Source of the DNA: Bdellovibrionales bacterium
GTDB taxonomy: Bacteria > Bdellovibrionota > Bdellovibrionia > Bdellovibrionales > Bdellovibrionaceae
DNA length: 6,733 nt
Assembly (NCBI GenBank): GCA_027320785.1
Contig: DAHVKR010000074.1
Span: forward strand, 1 to 6,733
Reading direction: 5' to 3'
A program made the translations under genes and the position numbers. The notes below the pieces were generated by a model. It searched no databases and was not told where the DNA came from. It saw only the letters and a program-made list of their open reading frames with translations. This document shows positions 1-5,590 of this stretch, in pieces; position 1 is the stretch's first letter; the number at the start of each line of letters is the position of its first letter.

Positions 1-624
1 TTGTATATTAGAATTATTTAAAAGGAGCGAAGGAGTTCCGAGCCACTTCTCCATAGAGACTTCATCATCAGATAGCTTGGCACGAGGATCATTTTTCCTT
101 TGTTGAGTATCGTAAACATCCGCGATGTGGAAACTGTCTTTAACAGGATCCTCAACTCGATCAGGAAGTGGTCGGTTCTCGAGGCTGTCCATCATATCAT
201 TACTAACGACATTCCAGTAAATGGTAATGCTTCTTTTCCCCTTATATTCATTTTTAGCCACAATCGTTCGATTCAGGCGCAAATTGATTTCGGAATCGAT
301 TTGATCGGGAACGCCGTGGAGCTCTTCCCAAGCAATACAACCATCTTTATTTGTTTTTGTTTCTTGAGAATCGCTTCCAGCTTGAACATTAAATGTCAGA
401 CCGCGAGGGATTGATCCACCGGCCAAGTTCTTAAGGCAGGCAGAGAAGGTGACTCTTCTTTTAACATTTGTATTCGTACCATTTCCAAGTGTTTTAAAAT
501 CACCGGATACAGATCCAACATAAAATTGAGCTGCACCATCTCCGATATCAGGATTTCGTTTCGTATCACAGGAAGTTAGTGCGATGGCGGTACCTGCCAA
601 CATCAATAGTTTAAAGTATTTCAT
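1..624 (-). CDS. Lipoprotein of unknown function, N-terminal 208 residues (runs off the left edge)
   Basis: This reading frame is open from an ATG at 624 to the first base of the window, so the C-terminus is missing. The ATG follows a strong ribosome binding site (GGAGGTGA, about 5 bases upstream). The protein starts with a short lysine-containing n-region, a hydrophobic stretch and the lipobox LTSC, with Cys19 as the lipidated residue. Residues 20-35 are a polar tether. Residues about 56-140 look like a beta-sandwich domain: alternating strands, Cys63 and Cys96 possibly disulfide-paired, and a TNKDGCIAW strand reminiscent of Ig-like or transthyretin-like repeats. From about 145 on, the chain is highly charged (Asp/Glu/Arg/Lys). 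The start overlaps the last codons of the upstream barrel gene by 14 bases, so the two are probably cotranscribed and translationally coupled. I do not recognise the family. The lipoprotein call is firm; the domain reading is inference. Confidence 0.85.
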   Translation of the reverse strand, partial: MKYFKLLMLAGTAIALTSCDTKRNPDIGDGAAQFYVGSVSGDFKTLGNGTNTNVKRRVTFSACLKNLAGGSIPRGLTFNVQAGSDSQETKTNKDGCIAWEELHGVPDQIDSEINLRLNRTIVAKNEYKGKRSITIYWNVVSNDMMDSLENRPLPDRVEDPVKDSFHIADVYDTQQRKNDPRAKLSDDEVSMEKWLGTPSLLLNNSNIQ

Positions 625-1837
625 ACTTCACCTCCATCCCCAAAGTGACACTTGTACGGTCTGATTGAACGCTATTTGTTTCGATTGTTTTCGCATCTAA
701 ATATCGAACAAATGCTTCTAAATTATATTTTTTAAGTGAGCCTCGAATCTCTCCCATGTAGCCATCACGGTTTAAGTAACCCAGAGCCCCCTGTCCAAAA
801 ATGGCGGGGATGACGTCTGGCTCGAATCGAAAGCGTGTAACAGAGGGCTTAATCGAGTAGCGACCAAAGTTGTATTCATAATAAGTCTTACCCATCCAAC
901 CTTTATTTCGTTGGGCTGGAGCATCGTCATTTTGAGTGAGGTTTCCGCTGGCACCGAGTTTGTCATCCAAGCGAAATAGGACTTCAGCTTTTGCCGCAAT
1001 TTCTTGACCACGATAATTATAGAGATAATTGACGATATTATCACCGGCTCCACCTTCAACAGTATTGCCTAAGTACATTGAGCTAGTGGCCGAGTTACTA
1101 GTAAGACCCGAAAAATCGAAGCGAGTGTAGCCAAAAAGAGTTTTAAATCGATCATACTTAAAGCCCATGTTTAAATTGGCTACGGAAAGAAAAGGATTTT
1201 TTTCTTCATTAAGGGCTCGATTGGCTGCACCGGAATTGTTGGGAGCAACTTGATAGCCCTTTAAGGATCCAATAAAAGCACCGCTTTCCCAACTCCATGT
1301 TTCGCGAAGACCTGCGAACCCATCACCTGAAAAAGTGGAGCTAATGGGGTTGAAGTCTGTTCCCACAACACCTGCTGAGATATCCACACTTGAAGCTGGT
1401 TTGAAGGTGAAAGAGGCTTCGTCGAATGCAGGTCCTGTGTAAGGTGAGGTTTCATGGCCATATAAAACCGCCGAATTTCCAGAAGCAAAATTAAATCCTC
1501 CAGAAAATTGAGCGTAAATCCACTTTGTGACATTCCAAGTAAAGTCTACGCCAATAAAAGTTCCAGAAGTGGTAGCCTTCACATTTTCGTCCTGAACATT
1601 CGATCCACGGGTGCCGAAGGAAAGATTCAAATCGAAAACTTTTTCAGGTGCATCAGGGTCTGAATAGACCAATCGAGAGCTTTGGAATGAATCAAGTCCA
1701 TTATTGAGATCATAACGTTGATTCGAAAGATAGCCTGATGTGAAATCATCAGAAAGTTTCGCCCATGCGGACGAAGCCACAAATGAACTGCACAAGGTCC
1801 ACAAAAGCAGGCTCTTCTTTTTCTTCATAAAATTCAT
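611..1837 (-). CDS. Outer-membrane beta-barrel protein (porin-like, unknown family)
   Basis: This is a 408-residue secreted protein. Residues 1-26 form a signal peptide (four lysines, hydrophobic core, SAWA cleavage site before KLSDD). The mature part is rich in Gly, Ser, Asn and aromatic residues, with many short alternating hydrophobic/polar strands such as GVDFTWNV, WIYAQFSGGF, TLFGYTRFDF, YYEYNFGRYSIKPSV and SVTLGMEVKYEIL, as expected for a transmembrane beta-barrel. It ends in Leu rather than the usual terminal Phe. The ATG at 1837 is preferred because GGGAG lies 5 bases upstream. A GTG at 1849 overlaps that ribosome binding site and the ATG at 1828 lies too far from it. The downstream lipoprotein gene begins inside its last codons, which suggests that the two products act together at the outer membrane. 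Substrate and family are unknown; a porin or an adhesin-type barrel are both possible. Confidence 0.8.
   Translation of the reverse strand: MNFMKKKKSLLLWTLCSSFVASSAWAKLSDDFTSGYLSNQRYDLNNGLDSFQSSRLVYSDPDAPEKVFDLNLSFGTRGSNVQDENVKATTSGTFIGVDFTWNVTKWIYAQFSGGFNFASGNSAVLYGHETSPYTGPAFDEASFTFKPASSVDISAGVVGTDFNPISSTFSGDGFAGLRETWSWESGAFIGSLKGYQVAPNNSGAANRALNEEKNPFLSVANLNMGFKYDRFKTLFGYTRFDFSGLTSNSATSSMYLGNTVEGGAGDNIVNYLYNYRGQEIAAKAEVLFRLDDKLGASGNLTQNDDAPAQRNKGWMGKTYYEYNFGRYSIKPSVTRFRFEPDVIPAIFGQGALGYLNRDGYMGEIRGSLKKYNLEAFVRYLDAKTIETNSVQSDRTSVTLGMEVKYEIL
614..628 (-). promoter_or_regulatory. Small hairpin covering the lipoprotein start codon
   Basis: Read on the minus strand, AAGTAT-GAA-ATACTT is a perfect 6-base inverted repeat with a 3-base loop. 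The ATG of the downstream lipoprotein lies in the 5' arm and loop, and the final codons of the barrel gene run through the whole element. In the mRNA this could occlude the start codon until a ribosome finishing the barrel gene melts it. The stem is short and AU-rich, so it would be only weakly stable. Confidence 0.35.
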
Positions 1838-1868
1838 ACCAACTCCCACGAAGTGATGTTTTACAATG

Positions 1869-1918
1869 AATAGGGGGCATATAAAATAGGGAGCCTCTTT
1901 TTAGGTCTATTCAGAGGC
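1869..1918. repeat. Direct and inverted repeats upstream of the barrel gene
   Basis: Two near-identical 10-base direct repeats, AATAGGGGGC (1869-1878) and AATAGGGAGC (1885-1894), are spaced 16 bases apart. An inverted repeat GCCTCT (1893-1898) / AGAGGC (1913-1918) with a 14-base loop follows. They lie 32 to 81 bases upstream of the barrel gene start, where an operator or 5' untranslated structure would be. A TTGACA on the minus strand (1947-1942) is the only good -35 match here, but no convincing -10 follows it at normal spacing. The porin promoter therefore remains unplaced. Confidence 0.3.
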
Positions 1919-1982
1919 CTGATTTGTTTGAATTTCAGAGATGTCAAAACTTTCAACAGGAAATTAATGCAGAAAATGGATG

Positions 1983-2025
1983 GACTGTGAACAGTCACAT
2001 AAGAGCGCCTAATAAAGCGTATAAC
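1983..2025 (+). promoter_or_regulatory. Candidate activator-dependent promoter with a CRP/FNR-like palindrome
   Basis: Two overlapping inverted repeats occur: GACTGT-GA-ACAGTC (1983-1996) and TGTGA-ACAG-TCACA (1986-1999). The second uses the half-sites of CRP but with 4 rather than 6 bases between them. A good -10 hexamer, TATAAC, lies at 2020-2025, and no -35 hexamer exists at 16 to 18 bases from it. With a transcription start near 2032, the palindromes are centred at about -40 and -43, the usual place for a class II activator. It would drive the 2089-4617 operon. The repeats are seen directly; their function is inferred. Confidence 0.35.
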
Positions 2026-2088
2026 TCAGTGCTATATAGGCCGCATTCCGCTGACAGGGCAGGGGAGCCGAGTTAGAAGAAAAGGACA

Positions 2089-2565
2089 ATGAATTTAAAT
2101 GTTCTTTCCTACTCTCAATATGTGGCCGAGGCTTTAGGGGTTCGCTATTTACCGCAAGCTCAGGCTTCTTCTGTGACACCGGCGAGTTTAAAATCCATTT
2201 GGACAAAGCCCTCTTTTCATCCTCAACTTATATTCCTCAATATGGATTCAAATACTCATTTGGCTGAAGTGGAAACCGAAGACCTGTACGGAAAAATTGT
2301 GCAGGCTATGGGCTTTCATCAAGAGTCTGTTTGGTATGTCGACTCTTCGGGACGTAGCTTTATGGATTTTTTAAATTGGCTCAAGGCTCATCATTTAGTC
2401 GTCCCCCTTGTTGTGATGAAAACAGAACCTGATATTCAATCTCATGTACAAAATGCGGGTGTTTTTAATTGGGTGGAGTGTTTTTCCTTAAGAGCCATGC
2501 TAGAAAATCAAGCTCTTAAAAAGCCGACGTGGGAAGTTCTCAAAATCTTGTTGGAGAAGAAATGA
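2089..2565 (+). CDS. UDG-fold protein without catalytic motifs, possibly HolD (psi)-like
   Basis: This 158-residue soluble protein has no signal peptide. From memory of the family, it can be threaded onto family 4 uracil-DNA glycosylases. Strand LIFLNMDS (47-54) sits where GEAPG motif 1 would be. YGKIVQAMGFHQESVWYVD (67-85) matches the helix-strand that usually reads LDKMLAAIGL...VYI. Strand VVPLVVM (104-110) follows. The C-terminal SLRAMLENQALKKPTWEVLK (133-152) matches the segment HPAYLLRNPALKR..WEDLK. The catalytic motif 1 and the HP dipeptide are absent (NMDSN and CF instead), as is any Cys cluster for an iron-sulfur centre. The psi subunit HolD of DNA polymerase III has this fold without activity and ends similarly, so a psi-like role is one option. 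The start ATG has AAGGA closely upstream. Its stop overlaps the nfeD start by 4 bases, implying coupling. The fold is inferred by eye and the function is unknown. Confidence 0.75.
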   Translation: MNLNVLSYSQYVAEALGVRYLPQAQASSVTPASLKSIWTKPSFHPQLIFLNMDSNTHLAEVETEDLYGKIVQAMGFHQESVWYVDSSGRSFMDFLNWLKAHHLVVPLVVMKTEPDIQSHVQNAGVFNWVECFSLRAMLENQALKKPTWEVLKILLEKK

Positions 2566-3860
2566 AAGTTCTTTTGATCTTTTTTTTATTTCTAATTTCA
2601 ATGGGTTCTCGGGCTCAAAGTACGGTATCAACAAAACCAGCAACGTGCACAGTCGCTTTGACTTTGCATGATACCATAGGAGCTGCAACCTTTGATATTA
2701 TTCAACGGGCCTCCGAAGAAGCAGCCAAAGATCATTGTGCTTCTGTTTTTATTCGGTTGAACACTCCTGGCGGTTATTTACAAAGCACTCGACTGATCAC
2801 AGAGCATATTTTGTCTTCTCCCATTCCTTTTCTTTGTTTGATTTCACCAGCGGGTGGACATGCGGGAAGTGCCGGTGCGATTATTTTGCAGGCTTGTCAT
2901 GTGACAGGTGGGCTTACGGCGACTAATTTGGGAGCTGCGACTCCAATCCTAGGAGAGGGTCAGCAAATGCCGAAGGATTTAAGAAATAAAATGGTGAACG
3001 ATACTGTGAGCTGGGTGCAGGGTATGGCTGAGCTCCGAGGTCGAAATCTAGAGTTCGCAAAAAAAATAGTGACGGAGGCAAAGGCTGTCACGGCGGATGA
3101 AGCTGTTAAAATGGGAGCACTTGATCTTGCCACAGCCACAGAAAAAGAATTTCTCGAGAAAGCCCAAGATCGGACAGTTTTAGTCAGCGATAAAAAAAAG
3201 GTTCAGGTGGAAGTCGGAACTCTTAAAGAGTTTCCAACTGATATCCGTTATCAAATTCTTCAGTTTGTTTCAGAGCCTGAGTGGGCCTACCTTTTATTCA
3301 TGGGATCTTTGTTGCTTTTGTATGCGGAGTTCTCTCATCCAGGGTTGATTCTTCCTGGCGTTTCAGGAGCCATACTGCTGACATTGTCTTTAATTGCATT
3401 CAATAAATTGGATGCCCATGGTGGAGCCCTTATTTTAATGGTGTTGGGTCTGGTTTTTTGGGTAGCGGAACTGTTTATTACGAGCAAGGGAATTTTGGGT
3501 ATTGCAGGAACAATTTCATTTATCTTGGGAAGTTTTCTTCTTTTTGATCGTACGGAGCCAGGCCTTTATATTCCACTTCGTTTGATTTTAACGGCAGGAT
3601 TTGTTTTTGGTGGAGTCTCAGGGACTTTAGCCTTTTTGGCAGCAAAGACATTAAGCAAACCTCATCATGATTTTGATCATCAAATGCAGTCAGCCAAATC
3701 TAGATTGATGAATATAAGTGAAGATGGTTTAAGTGGTCGCGTGGAAATTGTCGGTGAAATCTGGAATTTTAAATCTGAAGAACCACTTATGATCCAAGAT
3801 GAAATTGAAGTTGTTGGAAGAAAAAACTTAACATTATTCGTAAAGAAGAAAAAAGGATAG
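2562..3860 (+). CDS. nfeD: Long-form NfeD: membrane-bound ClpP-class serine protease
   Basis: This 432-residue protein has the complete long NfeD architecture. A signal peptide occupies residues 1-19. A ClpP/crotonase-like protease domain spans about 29-205, with the oxyanion-type NTPGG (67-71) and nucleophile motif GSAGA with Ser103. The probable base is Lys143 in RNKMVND, about 40 residues on, as for Ser97/Lys138 of Pyrococcus PH1510. The family motif VTADEAVKMGALD lies at 176-188. Four or five membrane segments lie between about 243 and 362. A cytoplasmic OB-fold (NfeDb) follows at about 380-428, with GLSGRVEIVGEIW and EIEVVGRKNLTLFV. The protein acts in the inner membrane and is known in this family to cleave partner stomatins. 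The ATG at 2562 is chosen because it follows GGAG, forms an ATGA overlap with the upstream stop and puts the signal peptide at the N-terminus. The slipin gene follows after 10 bases. Confidence 0.95.
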   Translation: MKVLLIFFLFLISMGSRAQSTVSTKPATCTVALTLHDTIGAATFDIIQRASEEAAKDHCASVFIRLNTPGGYLQSTRLITEHILSSPIPFLCLISPAGGHAGSAGAIILQACHVTGGLTATNLGAATPILGEGQQMPKDLRNKMVNDTVSWVQGMAELRGRNLEFAKKIVTEAKAVTADEAVKMGALDLATATEKEFLEKAQDRTVLVSDKKKVQVEVGTLKEFPTDIRYQILQFVSEPEWAYLLFMGSLLLLYAEFSHPGLILPGVSGAILLTLSLIAFNKLDAHGGALILMVLGLVFWVAELFITSKGILGIAGTISFILGSFLLFDRTEPGLYIPLRLILTAGFVFGGVSGTLAFLAAKTLSKPHHDFDHQMQSAKSRLMNISEDGLSGRVEIVGEIWNFKSEEPLMIQDEIEVVGRKNLTLFVKKKKG

Positions 3861-3870
3861 GAGAGATACC

Positions 3871-4617
3871 ATGTTTGAAATACCTCTTTTTTTAATTGTG
3901 GCCGCATTGGTCATTTTCTCGACGGCGATTAAGGTACTCCCTGAATGGGAAAGAGGCGTTGTATTGCGCTTCGGTCGTTTTATAGGAATTCGAGGCCCGG
4001 GCCTTATTATTTTGATTCCTTTTATCGAAAAGATAATCAAAGTCGATATTCGAACTATTACGATGGATATTAAGCCTCAGGATGTGATTTCAAAAGATAA
4101 TATTTCTATGCAGGTGGATGCTGTTGTTTATTTCCGTGTTGTGAACCCAGAAGATGCCATTACAAAAGTTGAAGACTATTACTATGCAACGACTCAGTTA
4201 GCTCAAACCACTATGCGTTCCATTGTGGGACAGTTTTTAATGGATGAAATTTTAGAGCACCGAGATCGAGTTAATTTGAAAATTCAAGAAATTCTAGATC
4301 GATCGACAGATCCTTGGGGTGTAAAAGTGACCTCAGTGGAATTAAAACAAATTGATCTTCCTCAAGAAATGAAGCGTGCCATGGCTCGAGAGGCAGAAGC
4401 CGAGAGGGAGAGACGGGCTAAAATCATTAGTGCCGAGGGTGAGGTTCAGAGGTCTCAGAAACTAGCAGATGCATCGGCCACTTTAGCGAATAGCCCGGCC
4501 GCCATGCAATTGGCTTATTTGCAGGCTTTAACAGAGGTGGCAGGGAATAAAACCAATACTATTATCTTCCCGTTGCCTTTGGATATTTTAAAGCCCTTTC
4601 TTGAGAAGCAAAAATAG
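3871..4617 (+). CDS. Slipin/stomatin (SPFH/band 7 family), NfeD partner
   Basis: This 248-residue protein is a full-length bacterial slipin. It has an N-terminal membrane anchor (about 4-20), then the SPFH domain (about 22-185) with WERGVVLRFGRF, GPGLIILIPFIEK, KPQDVISKDN, VDAVVYFRV and the VTSVELKQIDLPQEMKRAMAREAEAERE block. An Ala/Glu/Arg-rich coiled coil covers about 165-205, followed by LANSPAAMQLAYLQAL. The C-terminal hydrophobic NTIIFPLPLDIL (229-240) corresponds to the region of Pyrococcus p-stomatin cut by its NfeD protease. Slipins oligomerise on the membrane and organise lipid or protein microdomains. The ATG is preceded by AGGAGAG and lies 10 bases after the nfeD stop, so the pair is cotranscribed. 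It is distinct from the longer HflK, HflC and flotillin branches. A slipin assignment is very likely; the client proteins are unknown. Confidence 0.94.
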   Translation: MFEIPLFLIVAALVIFSTAIKVLPEWERGVVLRFGRFIGIRGPGLIILIPFIEKIIKVDIRTITMDIKPQDVISKDNISMQVDAVVYFRVVNPEDAITKVEDYYYATTQLAQTTMRSIVGQFLMDEILEHRDRVNLKIQEILDRSTDPWGVKVTSVELKQIDLPQEMKRAMAREAEAERERRAKIISAEGEVQRSQKLADASATLANSPAAMQLAYLQALTEVAGNKTNTIIFPLPLDILKPFLEKQK

Positions 4618-4658
4618 AGGAACTGTCATACATTTGACAAGCGGATGCCCCTTTTCGT

Positions 4659-4690
4659 CAGGAGCCCTTTAAGGGCTCCTGTTTTTGTTT
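4659..4690 (+). terminator. Intrinsic terminator of the nfeD-slipin operon
   Basis: A perfect 9-base stem CAGGAGCCC / GGGCTCCTG with a TTTAA loop is followed by TTTTTGTTT. It lies 41 bases after the slipin stop codon and should end the operon that starts at 2089. Confidence 0.92.
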
Positions 4691-4701
4691 CAAAGCGATT
4701 G

Positions 4702-4723
4702 TCTCATAATGAGAATCCTCAAT
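4702..4723 (+). promoter_or_regulatory. Palindrome with partial Fur-box resemblance ahead of the lipoprotein pair
   Basis: TCTCATAATGAGA (4702-4714) is a perfect 13-base palindrome. The 19 bases from 4705, beginning CATAATGAGAATC, match 13 positions of the Escherichia coli Fur consensus (GATAATGATAATCATTATC). CATAAT could also serve as a -10 hexamer, but no good -35 lies at normal spacing. The site is about 75 to 97 bases upstream of the first lipoprotein start. Binding by Fur or any other regulator is speculative. Confidence 0.22.
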
Positions 4724-4798
4724 AAGGACATGGAGTTAGCCCCAAAAGATAGATTGGTACGGGGCCTGCATCACCTTATTGTAGAAAGAGAGGTCGTT

Positions 4799-5566
4799 AT
4801 GAAAACGGCTGTATTAAAGTCAATATTCTTTTTAACTCTAGTCGCTTCGTTAAGCGCTTGTAGTAGTGGTTCGGGTAAACTGGCCTCTTCTTCCAGCGAT
4901 TCACCCGCGATTACATCAACTACAGGTGTTGTGGATACCACGACAACGAATACGACTTCGGCTACATGGCCTTTCTCTGTATCAGGAGACACAGTGGCTT
5001 TCGTCCCAGTTTCCTGGACTGAAATGAATAATTACGTGGGTATTCGACCTCTTAATAATCCCTCAAACCCTATGATTAACATTTCATTGAAACAGATTTC
5101 TAACTTGAATATCTACTCAGGCACTGTTCGCTTGGGTTATACAGATACAAATCAGTTTTATTATGGTGAGTTTAGCGTAGGCGATGGTAAAAATGTCGAC
5201 TGCGACAACTGTCAGAATAATGGAAACTACGAGGCAGCTTACAATTACTGGACAACAATCAATGGTAAAAAAACCTTTATGGGTTATTTCCAGGATCAGT
5301 ACGGTAGCATTATCTTAGTTCTTGAGGACGCTTTAGGATCTGCCGATGCTTCAGGCTCTACGACCTACAGTGGCCGACTTTATTATCGTAACTTCGCACA
5401 GAGTGTGAATCCTCAATCTCCTTATAGAAAATGCTGGTATATCTACTCAGGTCCCTATGCTTGTTACTCTCAAGTGATGCATGACAAATCAAGCTCAACA
5501 TCAATTGATGGTTATACTCAATTAGGTTCATTCAGCGGTGTTCAAAGTTATAAGATTTATCAATAA
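4799..5566 (+). CDS. Secreted lipoprotein of unknown function, Ser/Thr-rich tether and CxxC
   Basis: This 255-residue protein has a lipoprotein signal peptide with lipobox LSAC and lipidated Cys21. Residues 22-57 are a low-complexity Ser/Thr linker (SSSSDS, TTTTNTTS) that would hold the rest away from the membrane. The C-terminal 195 residues are rich in Tyr, Asn, Gly and Ser and look mostly beta-stranded. They contain CDNC (135-138), Cys212 and Cys222, which could form disulfides or bind a metal. The start at 4799 is preferred: AGAGAGG lies 5 bases upstream and the signal peptide begins at once. An in-frame ATG at 4730, after AAGGAC, would add 23 polar residues and spoil the signal peptide. 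The gene is followed after 24 bases by a second lipoprotein and shares a terminator with it. No family is recognised. Confidence 0.85.
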   Translation: MKTAVLKSIFFLTLVASLSACSSGSGKLASSSSDSPAITSTTGVVDTTTTNTTSATWPFSVSGDTVAFVPVSWTEMNNYVGIRPLNNPSNPMINISLKQISNLNIYSGTVRLGYTDTNQFYYGEFSVGDGKNVDCDNCQNNGNYEAAYNYWTTINGKKTFMGYFQDQYGSIILVLEDALGSADASGSTTYSGRLYYRNFAQSVNPQSPYRKCWYIYSGPYACYSQVMHDKSSSTSIDGYTQLGSFSGVQSYKIYQ

Positions 5567-5580
5567 ACTCGGAAACGAGT
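5567..5580 (+). other. GNRA-tetraloop hairpin between the two lipoprotein genes
   Basis: ACTCG-GAAA-CGAGT is a perfect 5-base stem capped by a GAAA tetraloop. It begins at the base after the first lipoprotein stop codon and ends immediately before the GAGGTG ribosome binding site of the second gene. It lacks a T tract, so it is not a terminator. It could tune translation or mRNA stability between the two genes. Confidence 0.45.
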
Positions 5581-5590
5581 GAGGTGTGAA

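Noticed and set aside
100..414. 104-codon plus-strand open frame
   Set aside because: It lies antisense inside the lipoprotein gene on the minus strand, has no ribosome binding site and shows no protein-like pattern.
772..1533. Two further minus-strand open frames (772-1059 and 1261-1533)
   Set aside because: Both are out-of-frame shadows inside the beta-barrel gene, which has the signal peptide and strand pattern.
2051..2079. CTGACA-N17-TAGAAG as a promoter for the 2089 gene
   Set aside because: The -10 matches only 4 of 6 and the start would fall about 3 bases before the ATG, losing the AAGGA. The TATAAC element upstream is better.
2009..2206. 65-codon minus-strand open frame across the divergent intergenic region
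   Set aside because: It overlaps the start of the UDG-fold gene antisense, with no ribosome binding site and no recognisable features.
3058..3200. Runs of eight A residues in nfeD as programmed frameshift sites
   Set aside because: The zero frame is intact and encodes a full-length family member. Such runs are common in AT-leaning coding DNA, and no stimulatory structure was seen.
4634..4639. TTGACA just after the slipin gene
   Set aside because: No -10 hexamer lies at 15 to 19 bases; that stretch is the terminator stem.
4754..4782. TTGGTA-N17-TATTGT as the lipoprotein promoter
   Set aside because: Both hexamers match only 4 of 6, and the predicted start falls inside the ribosome binding site.
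4730..4798. Alternative upstream ATG for the first lipoprotein
   Set aside because: It would place 23 charged residues before an otherwise ideal lipoprotein signal peptide. The ATG at 4799 has a well-spaced AGAGAGG.
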